From: Pseudomonas sp. MPC6
Lineage (GTDB): Bacteria; Pseudomonadota; Gammaproteobacteria; Pseudomonadales; Pseudomonadaceae
NCBI RefSeq assembly: GCF_006094435.1
Contig: NZ_CP034783.1
Coordinates: 3,313,001-3,377,000 of the forward strand
Reading direction: 5' to 3'
Length of the DNA: 64,000 bases
Shown: one piece after another, positions 18,742 through 27,998 of the stretch
Position numbering within the stretch: the stretch's first letter is position 1
How the letters are laid out: every line of letters starts with the position of its first letter
Notes under the pieces: model-generated
What the model saw: only the letters and a program-made list of their open reading frames with translations
The model's database searches: none
What the model was told of the DNA's origin: nothing
Position numbers and translations under genes: made by a program

Positions 18742-20148
18742 TCAGGGCGTCACGAAGGCGGCTGAACCCTGCTTGCGGTCGGTCCCGTTCTTGGGGGATG
18801 GGCCGCTGTCTTCAAGCGCGCGCTCATCGGCGTCCGCCTGTTCCGCGGTCGAGAGATCCGAGGCCGTATGGCCGATACGCTTGAGCAGCAGGAGCATGCA
18901 CACCAGGGAAACCAGGGCATAGGACGCGGAAGCGATCGCCACGCCGATGATGCTGCCGGTCGAGTTGAGAATGCCTTGGGCCAATACCGGTGTCGCGCCG
19001 CCGACCAGCAGCGAACAGAGCTGGTAGGAAATCGACAGGCCGCTGTAGCGCACCTTGGTCGGGAAAGCGCGCGCCAGGATGCCGCCCACGGCACCGTAGA
19101 ACATTGAGTGTGGAATGGTGGCCAGGCACATGCCGAGCGCCGCGATCCAGTAGATCTTGGTTTCCACGGCGAAGAACATCGCCGGCATGAGGATCAGTTC
19201 CGGAATGATCATCAGGGCGACGGCCTTGCGCATGTCGATCTTCGACACCAGCAGCGCACCGAACGGCTGGACAATGAACTGCACGACCAGGGACATGATG
19301 ATGACGCTGAGGAACGTGCTTTGGGCGTACCCCAATTCCTTGGTGGCCCAGGACAGGGCGAAGGTACTCTTGAAGTAAGTGACATGGATGATCGGCAATA
19401 CGCCGGCACCCAGCAGCACGATCTGCCAATGGTTGCGCAGCACTTCAAGGATCGGCAGCTTGACGGTTTTCTTCTGCTTCATGAGACGCTTCATGTCATC
19501 CGACTCTTCCAGCTTGAGGCGAATGACCATGCCGACGATCACCAGGGCAGCGGACAGCAGGAACGGAATGCGCCAGCCCCAGAGCATGAAGTCCGATACC
19601 GGCAGGGCACTGAGCCCGAAGAACACCAGGGTCGCCAGCAGGTTGCCCGCGGGGGAGCCTTGCTGGGCGAAGGCGGCATACATGATGCCCTTGCCCTTGG
19701 GCGCGTTTTCGCTGGCGATGAGAATGGCGCCACCCCATTCACCACCCACCGCGATACCCTGGATGATGCGCAGGACCACCAGGGCAATCGGGGCCCAGAT
19801 GCCTATCTGCAGATAAGTGGGCAGCAGGCCGATGCAGGTGGTGGCCACCCCCATCATGACCAGCGTGATCACCAGGGTAGTCTTGCGGCCGATTTTATCG
19901 CCCAGGTGCCCAAAGATGATCCCGCCTATCGGCCGCGCGACAAACCCGGCCCACAGTGTGAGGAAGGACAACAAGGTGGCGGTGCCCGGCGCAAGGTCGG
20001 CAGGAAAGAACACCTTGCCGAAGACCAGGGCGGCGGCAATGCCATAGGCATAGAAGTCATACCACTCGATGGTTGTTCCGATGAACGAAGCCACTCCCGC
20101 CTTGCGGGCTCTCTTATGCTGCGCGGCAACTTCCTGGACGGCATTCAT
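18742..20148 (-). CDS. MFS permease of the metabolite:H+ symporter (MHS) family
   Basis: Inner-membrane permease of 468 residues with about 12 helices. N-terminal GTTIEWYDFYAYGIAAALVF, the cytoplasmic loop GHLGDKIGRK and the region RIIQGIAVGGEWGGAILIASE are characteristic of MHS proteins (relatives of KgtP, ProP, ShiA). ATG 20148 has AGGAA upstream. The C-terminal 40 residues form a polar cytoplasmic tail. It is the first gene of a three-gene minus-strand set with two exported hydrolases, and a hydrolysis product is the likely cargo. Confidence 0.88.
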   Translation of the reverse strand: MNAVQEVAAQHKRARKAGVASFIGTTIEWYDFYAYGIAAALVFGKVFFPADLAPGTATLLSFLTLWAGFVARPIGGIIFGHLGDKIGRKTTLVITLVMMGVATTCIGLLPTYLQIGIWAPIALVVLRIIQGIAVGGEWGGAILIASENAPKGKGIMYAAFAQQGSPAGNLLATLVFFGLSALPVSDFMLWGWRIPFLLSAALVIVGMVIRLKLEESDDMKRLMKQKKTVKLPILEVLRNHWQIVLLGAGVLPIIHVTYFKSTFALSWATKELGYAQSTFLSVIIMSLVVQFIVQPFGALLVSKIDMRKAVALMIIPELILMPAMFFAVETKIYWIAALGMCLATIPHSMFYGAVGGILARAFPTKVRYSGLSISYQLCSLLVGGATPVLAQGILNSTGSIIGVAIASASYALVSLVCMLLLLKRIGHTASDLSTAEQADADERALEDSGPSPKNGTDRKQGSAAFVTP

Positions 20149-20312
20149 ATTAAGTTCCTGCTTGTTATTATTTTCATATGACCCCTCGAAAACGGTTAAG
20201 AGGTTTGTTGATGTATCGGCGCCCCCGGCGCTGGCAAGGTCCGATAGGTTGGAGCCTATACAGACGCAACGATAAAAAATAATGATTAAATTTTATTGTG
20301 TGATACGGGATT

Positions 20313-21230
20313 TCATATGGTCGAGCCGACTTGCACGCCAGGCGTACCCGGCAGTTGCAGGGCCTTGAATACTTCCAGGAAGCTCTGCGCAGCGGCGGAC
20401 GGCAACACGGCCAGACGAATGGCGTGGATCTCGGAAAGTGCGCCGGTGCCGTTGATTTCGCAGTAACGGACTCCGTCCTTCCAGGTCGTGGCTAATGTCT
20501 GGGGCACCAGGGCTACGCCCATGTCGTAAGCGACCATGGTCACCACGGTTTGCCAAAGGCGGGTCTCATGGCGGATGCGCGGGCTGAAACCGGCCGCCAC
20601 GCAGCGGGCGATGATCAGGTCGTGATAGTGCGGGGAGACCGTGCGGGGAAACAGGATGAAGTCGTCGTCCGCGAGGGACGCCAGGTCGATTCGCGATTGA
20701 TCCGCCAGCCGATGAGAGGAGGGCAGGCAGCAGAGAAATGGCTCGCGCAGAATCAGCTCGCAGCTAATGCTTTCGGGAAATATGCTCCAGTGCACGAAAC
20801 CGATATCGATCTGGCCGCGCTGCAACGCCTGCGCCTGTTCGGCACTGTTCATCTCCGTCAGGACGATCTCGGTATCCGGGTGGTCCCGCTCGAACGCTTT
20901 GACCGCCTGAGGCAGGCCGCGGTACAGGATCGAGTTGACGAAGCCGACACTCAGGCGCCCGGCGAAACCCTGGGCTGAACGCAAGGTCAGGCGCTTGGCC
21001 TGCTCGGCGCGCAGCAGCAGGTAACGCGCCTCGTCGAGCAGCACCTGGCCGGCGTTGGTCAAGCTCACCGACTTGTTGTTGCGATTGAGCAACTGGATGT
21101 CCAGTTGGCTTTCGAGCTTCTTGATGTCGAAGCTCAAGGCCGGTTGGGAGATGAACAATCGCGCGGCCGCTCGTCCAAAGTGCAGCTCTTCGGCGACGGC
21201 GACAAAGTAACGAAGTTGCTTGAGATCCAT
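20313..21230 (-). CDS. LysR-family regulator of the first beta-oxidation cluster
   Basis: LysR-type regulator of 305 residues. The helix-turn-helix (about 1-60, MDLKQLRYFVAVAEELHFGR, AARLFISQPALSFDIKKLE) is of the BenM/CatM-like subgroup. The effector domain includes GFVNSILYRGLPQAVKAF and IDIGFVHW. It diverges from the acyl-CoA dehydrogenase gene, and a perfect inverted repeat lies in the 113-base gap between them. It probably activates the cluster in response to its acid or CoA ester. Confidence 0.88.
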   Translation of the reverse strand: MDLKQLRYFVAVAEELHFGRAAARLFISQPALSFDIKKLESQLDIQLLNRNNKSVSLTNAGQVLLDEARYLLLRAEQAKRLTLRSAQGFAGRLSVGFVNSILYRGLPQAVKAFERDHPDTEIVLTEMNSAEQAQALQRGQIDIGFVHWSIFPESISCELILREPFLCCLPSSHRLADQSRIDLASLADDDFILFPRTVSPHYHDLIIARCVAAGFSPRIRHETRLWQTVVTMVAYDMGVALVPQTLATTWKDGVRYCEINGTGALSEIHAIRLAVLPSAAAQSFLEVFKALQLPGTPGVQVGSTI

Positions 21231-21246
21231 GCTGATCTGCCTCGTT

Positions 21247-21271
21247 CTACGATAAGTTTTGATTATCGTAG
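21247..21271. promoter_or_regulatory. Probable LysR operator
   Basis: CTACGATAA (21247-21255) and TTATCGTAG (21263-21271) are perfect 9-base inverted arms with a 7-base spacer, and contain the LysR T-N11-A pattern. The site is 17 bases upstream of the LysR start codon and 73 bases upstream of the divergent acyl-CoA dehydrogenase start. A further half-site, TTATCG, lies nearer the dehydrogenase gene at about 21295-21300. Confidence 0.75.
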
Positions 21272-21343
21272 TTGATTTACTTTGTATTAGATAGTTATCG
21301 GCGGCGCCCCTACTCTTGGCTCACAAGAATCAGGAGAGCCACT

Positions 21344-23065
21344 ATGAATGCCCCGTCAGTACGCGACCACGACCCACTGAATATCCCCGATAGCCGGGGG
21401 CTGAACCTGTTTGAATGCGATACCGGTCTGGCCGCCTTGCTCAAGGTTTATCTGCCGTCCGAACGCTATGCCCAATGGCTGCCGACCTGGCAGCAACTCG
21501 GCGCCCGCGCCGGTGGCGAGCTCGATGTGCTGGCGCTGTCGGCCGACAAGAACCCGCCGAAACTGTTGCCGCGCACCCGTCGGGGTGAAGACATCCAGAG
21601 CATTCAGAAGCACCCGGATTTCGTCGAACTGGAGCGGGTGGCTTATGCCGAGCTCGGCCTGGCTGCGATGAGCCACCGCGACGACGGCACGTTGCCGCTG
21701 ACCAAGTATGCCTTGACCTATCTGTTCGTACAGGCCGAGTTCGGCCTGTGCTGTCCGGTGAGCATGACCGACTCCCTGACCCGCACCCTGCGCAAGTTCG
21801 GTTCCCCCGAGTTGGTGGCGCGGTACTTGCCGTCGCTGGTCTCGCAGGATTTCGACACTCTGTTCCAGGGCGCCATGTTCATGACCGAGCAAGCGGCGGG
21901 CTCCGATGTCTCGCGCACTCAAACCCGGGCCAGGCTGACGGACGGCGAGTGGCAGCTGTTTGGCGAAAAGTGGTTCTGCTCCAATCCCGATGCCGACCTG
22001 GCCATGGTCCTGGCGCGCCCGGAAGATGCGCCGGAGGGTATGTCGGGCGTGAGCCTGTTCCTGTTGCCCAAGCTGCGCCCGGACGGTTCGCGCAACGCCT
22101 ACCGGATTCAGCGTTTGAAAGACAAACTCGGCACGCGCTCGATGGCCAGCGGCGAGATCACCCTGGAAGGCGCCACCGCCTACCTGATTGGCGAAGTCGG
22201 TCGCGGCTTCCAGCAAATGGCCGACATGGTCAATATGTCGCGCTTGTCCAACGGCGTGCGTGCGGCCGGCTTGATGCGCCGGGGCGTCAACGAAGCGATG
22301 TACATCGCGCGTCATCGTCAGGCCTTCGGCAAGCACTTGATCGACATGCCGCTGATGCAGCGCCAACTGCTGAAAATGATGTTGCCCACCGAGCAGGCAC
22401 GCTCGATGTTCATGCAAATCGCTACGCTGCTGCCCAAGGCCGATGCCGGCGATGAGGCCGCGCGCAAATGCGTGCGCATCCTCACCCCGCTGATCAAGTT
22501 CCGCGCCTGCCGCGATGCGCGCCGGGTCACCGGCGACGCCATGGAAGTGCGTGGCGGGATCGGCTACATCGAAGAATGGAGCGACGCGCGACTGGTGCGC
22601 GATGCCCACCTGGGTTCGATCTGGGAAGGCACCAGCAATATCGTGGCGCTGGATATCGGCCGCGCCGTGACCCGGGAGAATGCTCTCGAACCTTTGCATC
22701 AGCATCTGGCCAACGTGCTGGCCGAGGCCGCCTTGCCGGCTGCGAGCCATCGCTTGTTCGAGTCCGTGCTGCAACGGACCGTGGCGCGACTGGCCGAGGT
22801 CGCCCATGAGCGCCGCGACGAGCAGATACGCCAGGCCGGCAGTTCGCTCTATCACATCGCCACCGCGATTTTCATGGCCTGGGAAGCCAGCCGTCAGCCC
22901 GATGATGCCCGGCGCCTGGCCTTGGCCCACCTGCTGCTGCAACACAAACTCTTGCCCCGCGATCCGCTGAATCCAGAGCCTGCGATCGACGCCGGACTGC
23001 TGTCGCGCCTGGCCAACGAAAGCCCGCTTCTGCAAGCCGAAGCCATGCAGTTGTTGCCGGCCTGA
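21344..23065 (+). CDS. Acyl-CoA dehydrogenase, AidB-like large form
   Basis: FAD-dependent acyl-CoA dehydrogenase of 573 residues, longer than the usual 380-400 and of the AidB-like architecture. Motifs are GAMFMTEQAAGSDVSRTQTR, RQAFGKHLIDMPLMQRQLLK, VRGGIGYIEEWSDARLVRD and the catalytic-glutamate region IWEGTSNIVALDIGR. A C-terminal helical extension of about 140 residues follows. The start ATG 21344 has CAGGAG upstream; an earlier in-frame start would lie in the operator region. It is the first gene of the LysR-controlled cluster and would introduce the alpha,beta double bond of the CoA ester. Confidence 0.88.
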   Translation: MNAPSVRDHDPLNIPDSRGLNLFECDTGLAALLKVYLPSERYAQWLPTWQQLGARAGGELDVLALSADKNPPKLLPRTRRGEDIQSIQKHPDFVELERVAYAELGLAAMSHRDDGTLPLTKYALTYLFVQAEFGLCCPVSMTDSLTRTLRKFGSPELVARYLPSLVSQDFDTLFQGAMFMTEQAAGSDVSRTQTRARLTDGEWQLFGEKWFCSNPDADLAMVLARPEDAPEGMSGVSLFLLPKLRPDGSRNAYRIQRLKDKLGTRSMASGEITLEGATAYLIGEVGRGFQQMADMVNMSRLSNGVRAAGLMRRGVNEAMYIARHRQAFGKHLIDMPLMQRQLLKMMLPTEQARSMFMQIATLLPKADAGDEAARKCVRILTPLIKFRACRDARRVTGDAMEVRGGIGYIEEWSDARLVRDAHLGSIWEGTSNIVALDIGRAVTRENALEPLHQHLANVLAEAALPAASHRLFESVLQRTVARLAEVAHERRDEQIRQAGSSLYHIATAIFMAWEASRQPDDARRLALAHLLLQHKLLPRDPLNPEPAIDAGLLSRLANESPLLQAEAMQLLPA

Positions 23066-23097
23066 ACGGCCCTCACCCAATTGAGCAGAGTGTACTT

Positions 23098-24288
23098 ATG
23101 AATCCTTCCAAAGGGGCCCTCGAGGGCCTGAAAGTGATCGACCTCAGCCGGGTGCTGGGCGGGCCTTACTGTTCCCAGGCACTGGCGGACCATGGCGCCG
23201 AAGTGATCAAGCTCGAACCCTTGAGCGGCGATGAGACGCGCGGTTGGGGCCCACCCTTCGAGGGCGCGGACGCTTCGTATTTTCGCGGCGTCAACCGTAA
23301 CAAGCAGGGGATCGCCGTGGACCTGTCCCGGCCTGAAGGCATCGAGCTGCTGATGTGCCTGCTGGAAGGCGCCGATGTGCTGATCGAGAACTTCAAGCCC
23401 GGTACCTTGAAGCGCTGGGGCATCGATTACAGCGAAGTCCTGAGCCAGCGTTTTCCCAGGCTGATCCACTGTGCGATCTCCGGCTTCGGTGGCGATGGCC
23501 CCTTGGGTGGCCTGCCGGGTTACGACGCGGCGATCCAGGCGATGGCCGGGTTGATGAGCGTCAACGGCGAAGCCGACAGCGGTCCGCTGCGCATTGGCCT
23601 GCCGATCGTCGACATGGTGACTGGCCTGAATGCCCTGGCAGGGGTTCTGCTGGCACTCAACGAGCGGCATCGCAGCGGCCTGGGGCAGTCTCTGGACATC
23701 ACCCTGTACGACTGCGGCGTGTCGTTGCTGCATCCGCATGTGCCGAACTACCTGGCGTCCGGCAAGACCCCGCAGCTGACCGGCAATGCCCATCCCAATA
23801 TTGCCCCCTATGACAGTTATTGCACGGGCACCGAGCGGATTTTCCTGGCGGTGGGCAACGATGGCCAGTTCGCCAAATTGTGCAAGCAGCTGGGCGCCGA
23901 CGACGTGCTGGAGGATCCGCGCTTCGTCAACAACGGTACGCGCCTGGGCAACCGCGATGCGCTGAAACAGGCGCTGGAAACACACCTGGCCCGGCATGAC
24001 GGCGCGGCGTTGGCGCAACAGCTGATCCGGGCCGGGGTGCCTTGCGGGGCCATCGCGACGGTCGACACCGTGGTTGCCCACCCGCATACCGCGCACCGCG
24101 GCATGTTGGTGGATATCGGTGACGACTATCGGGGCATCGGTTCCCCGGTGAAGCTTTCGCGCACCCCGGCCACCTACCGCAGTGCGCCCCCGACGTTGGG
24201 GCAAAACACCCGTGAAGTCCTCGAAGGCCTGGGGCTGGATGAGCAGGTGATCGAAAAGCTGTACGCGACGGGCATCGTTCGCGGTTGA
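23098..24288 (+). CDS. Type III (CaiB/BaiF) CoA-transferase
   Basis: Family III CoA-transferase of 396 residues. Motifs are VIDLSRVLGGPYCSQALADH, GADVLIENFKPGTLKRWGID, CAISGFGGDGPLGGLPGYDA (with the conserved aspartate of this family) and the late KLSRTPATYRSAPPTLGQ. It moves CoA between acids, probably from succinyl-CoA to the substrate acid, and so would activate the acid at the entry of the pathway. It lies 32 bases behind the dehydrogenase gene and has a paralogue at 38431-39669. Confidence 0.9.
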   Translation: MNPSKGALEGLKVIDLSRVLGGPYCSQALADHGAEVIKLEPLSGDETRGWGPPFEGADASYFRGVNRNKQGIAVDLSRPEGIELLMCLLEGADVLIENFKPGTLKRWGIDYSEVLSQRFPRLIHCAISGFGGDGPLGGLPGYDAAIQAMAGLMSVNGEADSGPLRIGLPIVDMVTGLNALAGVLLALNERHRSGLGQSLDITLYDCGVSLLHPHVPNYLASGKTPQLTGNAHPNIAPYDSYCTGTERIFLAVGNDGQFAKLCKQLGADDVLEDPRFVNNGTRLGNRDALKQALETHLARHDGAALAQQLIRAGVPCGAIATVDTVVAHPHTAHRGMLVDIGDDYRGIGSPVKLSRTPATYRSAPPTLGQNTREVLEGLGLDEQVIEKLYATGIVRG

Positions 24289-24364
24289 TCCGGGCCTGGA
24301 TAACGCCAGCTGCACAGCGCACTGGCACCCAGCCTGACCCTTACACCCTATGGCAGGAGAAATC

Positions 24365-25159
24365 ATGAGCCACCAGACCGATAGTCCTGAACCCTTGGTC
24401 CTGCTGGAGCAGCCCGCGCCGGGCGTGGCGCTGCTGCGGATCAATCGGCCCAAGGCGCGCAATGCGCTGAACATGGCGTTGCGTGAGGAACTGGCCGGAC
24501 ACTTTCGGCGCCTCGATGAGTGTGACGCTACCCGCGTCATCATTCTCACCGGCAGCGACACGGTCTTCGCCGCTGGCGCGGACCTCGGCGAGCTGGTCGA
24601 CGCCACGGTGATGGACGTGTATGCCCGGCACGCCGAGCGTCATTGGCAAGCCATTTCCGCGTGCAGCAAACCGGTGATCGCCGCGGTCAATGGCTTCGCC
24701 CTGGGCGGTGGCTGCGAGCTGGCGATGCATTGCGACCTGATCATCGCCGGCAGGTCGGCGCGTTTCGCCCAACCGGAAGTCAAGGTCGGGGTCATGCCGG
24801 GTGCCGGTGGCACTCAGCGGCTGGTGCGTGCCGTCGGCAAGTTCCAGGCGCTGCGCATGTTGTTCACCGGCTGCCAGGTAACGGCCGAAGAGGCGCTGCG
24901 CATGGGCCTGGTCAGCGAGGTGGTGGCGGACGCCGAGACCCTGGCGTCGGCCCTGGCGATCGCGGTCAGCATCGCCGCCATGCCGCAGATCGCCGTGGCG
25001 CAGATCAAGGAAGTGGTGCTCGCCGGCATGGATCTGCCGCTGGAGTCGGCGCTGGTGCTGGAGCGCAAGGCCTTCCAGTTGCTGTTTGCTTCCAGCGATC
25101 AAAAAGAGGGCATGCAGGCCTTTCTGCAAAAACGCCAACCGGAGTACATCGGTCGATGA
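24365..25159 (+). CDS. Enoyl-CoA hydratase, PaaF-like
   Basis: Crotonase-family hydratase of 264 residues. Oxyanion-hole and active-site regions are AAGADLGEL, GFALGGGCELAMHCDLIIAG and FAQPEVKVGVMPGAGGTQRL, with the catalytic glutamate in QPEVKVG. The second crotonase glutamate position reads Arg (QALRMLFTG); E. coli PaaF also lacks that glutamate (Lys there, as I recall it). The C-terminus (DQKEGMQAFLQKRQPEYIGR) resembles PaaF, the 2,3-dehydroadipyl-CoA hydratase. ATG 24365 is chosen over 24350 because GGCAGGAG lies just before it. The next gene overlaps by ATGA. Confidence 0.88.
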   Translation: MSHQTDSPEPLVLLEQPAPGVALLRINRPKARNALNMALREELAGHFRRLDECDATRVIILTGSDTVFAAGADLGELVDATVMDVYARHAERHWQAISACSKPVIAAVNGFALGGGCELAMHCDLIIAGRSARFAQPEVKVGVMPGAGGTQRLVRAVGKFQALRMLFTGCQVTAEEALRMGLVSEVVADAETLASALAIAVSIAAMPQIAVAQIKEVVLAGMDLPLESALVLERKAFQLLFASSDQKEGMQAFLQKRQPEYIGR

Positions 25160-26688
25160 ACCCACACGCATTGCAGCGCATCGGTGTCGTCGGGACGGGC
25201 GCCATGGGGCAGGGCATCGCCCAGATCATGGCCCAGGCCGGGTTGGACGTCTTGCTGTTCGATGCTCGCGAAGGTGCGGCGAGCGCGGCGCGAGAGCAAC
25301 TGGCGGCGACCTTCGCCAAGTTGCAGGAGAAGGCGCGGATCACCCCGCAAGCGGCCGCCGAGGCGCTGGAGCATTTGCAGGTGGTCGATAGCCTGCAAGC
25401 CCTGGTGGATTGCCAATTGGTAGTCGAGGCGATCGTCGAGAACCTTTCGGTCAAGCAGGGTCTGTTCCGGCAACTGGATGAGTTGCTCGACGCGACGACC
25501 GTGCTGGCGAGCAATACCTCGTCACTGTCGATCACCGCGATCGCCTCCGTCTGCAAGCACCCCGAGCGTGTGGCCGGGCTGCATTTTTTCAATCCGGTAC
25601 CGCAGATGCGCCTAGTCGAAGTGATCGGCGGTATCGCAACCCGGCCGGACGTCATCGAGCAACTGCAGGCGCTGGTCAAGCGCATCGGTCATTACCCGGC
25701 CATTTCCAAAGACTCCCCGGGGTTCATCGTCAACCACGCCGGTCGAGCCTTCGGCACCGAGGCGTTGCGCATGCTCAGTGAGGGCGTCGCGCCGGTGGCG
25801 CTGATCGACGCGGTACTGCGCGACGGTGCCGGCTTTCGCATGGGGCCGTTTGAATTGCTGGACCTGATCGGCCTGGATGTCAGCCTGCCGGTGATGGAGT
25901 CGGTGTATCGACAGTTCTATGAAGAGCCTCGTTACCGGCCCCATCCGCTGCTGAGCCTGATGCAAGCGGGCGGGCACCTGGGGCGCAAGAGCGGCCAGGG
26001 GTTTTACCAGTACGAAGGGCAGGGCGCCGCGCCGCGCCGGGTTCAGCCCGTGCCGCAGTGTCCACAGCTGCCGCCGGTGTGGGTGGCGGGCGATGATGAA
26101 GTTGGCAAGACGCGCTTGCTGGCCTTGCTTGAACACCTGGGCGCCGAGATCGAGCGCGGCCCGCGGCCGTCCGCCGAGGCCTTGTGCGTGCTGGCCTCGC
26201 TGGGTGACGACACCGCCGAATCCGCCCTGCGTCACGGCACGGACCCCGCGCGCACCGTGGCGATCGATACCTTGCTGGAACTCGACAGCCTGCGTTGCCT
26301 GATGGTCAGCCCGGCGACCCGGCTGGACATGCAGAACGCCGCCCATGCGCTGTTCAGCGCCGACGGCGGCACGGTGGCGATGATCCGTGACAGCTGCGGT
26401 TTCATCCTCCAGCGCACCCTGGCCTCGATCGTCAACCTGGCCTGCGATATCGCTCAGCAGGGCATCGCTTCGGTCGCCGACATCGATATGGCGGTGCGCC
26501 TGGGACTGGGTTATCCGCAGGGGCCACTGGCGTGGGGCGACCAGTTGGGTGCTGCGCGCCTGCTGCAGATCCTGCAACGCATGCATGACCTCACCGGTGA
26601 CCCGCGTTACCGCCCCAGCGGCTGGCTACGCCGACGGGCGCGCCTGGGCATGTCCCTGTGCCAGCCGGAAAACCTGATGCCGGCCTGA
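25156..26688 (+). CDS. 3-Hydroxyacyl-CoA dehydrogenase, PaaH-like
   Basis: NAD-dependent dehydrogenase of 510 residues that oxidises the 3-hydroxyacyl-CoA to the 3-oxoacyl-CoA. The NAD-binding motif is GVVGTGAMGQGIAQI, the catalytic histidine lies in GLHFFNPVPQMRLVEVI, and a first C-terminal domain has GFIVNHAGRAFGTEALRML. A second C-terminal domain (about 380-500) repeats the fold, as in PaaH/PaaC (3-hydroxyadipyl-CoA dehydrogenase). The frame stays open upstream to 24643, but that overlaps the hydratase gene; ATG 25156 overlaps its stop codon by ATGA. It has a paralogue at 36891-38429. Confidence 0.9.
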   Translation: MNPHALQRIGVVGTGAMGQGIAQIMAQAGLDVLLFDAREGAASAAREQLAATFAKLQEKARITPQAAAEALEHLQVVDSLQALVDCQLVVEAIVENLSVKQGLFRQLDELLDATTVLASNTSSLSITAIASVCKHPERVAGLHFFNPVPQMRLVEVIGGIATRPDVIEQLQALVKRIGHYPAISKDSPGFIVNHAGRAFGTEALRMLSEGVAPVALIDAVLRDGAGFRMGPFELLDLIGLDVSLPVMESVYRQFYEEPRYRPHPLLSLMQAGGHLGRKSGQGFYQYEGQGAAPRRVQPVPQCPQLPPVWVAGDDEVGKTRLLALLEHLGAEIERGPRPSAEALCVLASLGDDTAESALRHGTDPARTVAIDTLLELDSLRCLMVSPATRLDMQNAAHALFSADGGTVAMIRDSCGFILQRTLASIVNLACDIAQQGIASVADIDMAVRLGLGYPQGPLAWGDQLGAARLLQILQRMHDLTGDPRYRPSGWLRRRARLGMSLCQPENLMPA

Positions 26689-26722
26689 TTTGTCTCAACC
26701 CATTTTTAGCGGAAACATTGCC

Positions 26723-27925
26723 ATGCTTGATGCCTATGTTTACAGCGGTTTGCGTACACCTTTCGGTCGCCATGCCGGCAGCCTGTCCGGGGTGCGCCCG
26801 GATGATCTGGTCGGGGGCCTGTTGGCCCGGATTATGGAAGCGTCGAATTTCCCTGCCGAAGCGCTGGAAGATGTGATTCTCGGCTGCACCAATCAGGCCG
26901 GTGAAGACAGCCGCAATGTGGCGCGCAATGCTTTGCTCAGTGCCGGTTTGCCGTTCAGCGTGCCTGGGCAGACAGTCAACCGCTTGTGCGCCAGTGGCCT
27001 GTCGGCAGTGATCGATGCGGCGCGGGCAATCACCTGCGGTGAAGGTCGGCTGTACCTGGCCGGCGGCGTCGAGAGCATGTCGCGGGCGCCCCTGGTGATC
27101 GCCAAGGCCGAGAGCGCTTTCAGCCGGACCCAAGAGCTGGCGGACAGTACCATCGGCGCACGTTTTTCCAACCCGAAGCTGGTGCAGCGTTACGGCAACG
27201 ACAGCATGCCGCAGACCGGCGACAACGTTGCCCTGGCGTATTCCATCAGTCGCGAGGACGCTGATCGTTTCGCCGCCGCGTCTCAAGCGCGTTACCAGGT
27301 CGCCTTGCAGGCTGGCGTACTGGACGACGAAATCCTGGCCATCGACGTGCCGACCGGGCGCAAAGGACAGACCCAGCGCGTCAGCCACGACGAGCACCCG
27401 CGACCACAGTCCGACTTGGCGGCATTGTCGCGGTTGCAGCCGCTGTTCCCGAACGGCGTCGTCACCGCGGGCAACGCCTCGGGAATCAACGATGGTGCCG
27501 CCGCCGTGTTGCTGGGCAACCGCGAGATCGGCATTGCGCATGGGGTGCAACCCATGGCACGGATTCTCTCCTCGGCAGTGGTCGGGGTAGAGCCCCGGAT
27601 CATGGGCATTGGCCCGCACCGGGCGATTGAAGTGGCCTTGCAGCGCGCCGGTATCAGCCTCGCCGAAGTCGATCTGATCGAGATCAACGAGGCGTTCGCC
27701 CCACAGGTGTTGTCCTGCCTCAAGGCGCTGGAGCTGAGTTTCGACGACCCGCGGGTCAATCCCAACGGCGGCGCCATCGCCATCGGCCATCCACTGGGCG
27801 CCTCCGGAGCCCGGCTGGTGCTGAGTGCCTGTCGCACCTTGCAGCGCAACAACCTGCGCTACGCCGTCGTCAGCCTCTGCGTCGGGGTGGGCCAGGGCGT
27901 GGCCATGGTCATCGAGCGCGCCTGA
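26723..27925 (+). CDS. Thiolase, PcaF/PaaJ-like (3-oxoadipyl-CoA thiolase type)
   Basis: Thiolase of 400 residues that cleaves a 3-oxoacyl-CoA with CoA. The nucleophile is Cys89 in VNRLCASGLSAVI, the histidine is in GGAIAIGHPLGASGARL, and the second cysteine is in SLCVGVGQG. The start of the protein (DAYVYSGLRTPFGRHAGSLS) matches beta-ketoadipyl-CoA thiolases. ATG 26723 is chosen; a TTG at 26690 is in frame. It completes a PaaF-PaaH-PaaJ-like set and would give acetyl-CoA and, for a C6 diacid, succinyl-CoA. The second cluster has no thiolase, so this one may serve both. Confidence 0.9.
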   Translation: MLDAYVYSGLRTPFGRHAGSLSGVRPDDLVGGLLARIMEASNFPAEALEDVILGCTNQAGEDSRNVARNALLSAGLPFSVPGQTVNRLCASGLSAVIDAARAITCGEGRLYLAGGVESMSRAPLVIAKAESAFSRTQELADSTIGARFSNPKLVQRYGNDSMPQTGDNVALAYSISREDADRFAAASQARYQVALQAGVLDDEILAIDVPTGRKGQTQRVSHDEHPRPQSDLAALSRLQPLFPNGVVTAGNASGINDGAAAVLLGNREIGIAHGVQPMARILSSAVVGVEPRIMGIGPHRAIEVALQRAGISLAEVDLIEINEAFAPQVLSCLKALELSFDDPRVNPNGGAIAIGHPLGASGARLVLSACRTLQRNNLRYAVVSLCVGVGQGVAMVIERA

Positions 27926-27966
27926 GCCTGGAGCTCGGCGCAACCCCCTATATCAACAATAAAAAA

Positions 27967-27982
27967 GGGCGCTCAAGCGCCC
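27967..27982. terminator. Short GC hairpin with an A-tract before it
   Basis: GGGCGCT and AGCGCCC form a perfect 7-base stem with a 2-base loop, preceded by AAAAAA at 27961-27966. The A-tract makes it terminator-like for the minus strand; for the plus strand it lies in the 73-base gap between the thiolase and porin genes. Confidence 0.4.
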
Positions 27983-27998
27983 ATGGGATAGCTTTGTC

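Noticed and set aside
21356..23080. A 574-codon open frame on the minus strand
   Set aside because: It lies antisense to the AidB-like dehydrogenase gene, whose motifs are complete; the composition is that of a shadow frame.
22894..24606. A 570-codon open frame on the minus strand
   Set aside because: It spans the complement of three genes of a clear operon and encodes no recognisable domain.
24643..25155. N-terminal extension of the PaaH-like dehydrogenase
   Set aside because: The extension overlaps the hydratase gene in another frame, is Arg/Gly-rich without a fold, and the NAD-binding domain starts directly at the ATG of 25156.
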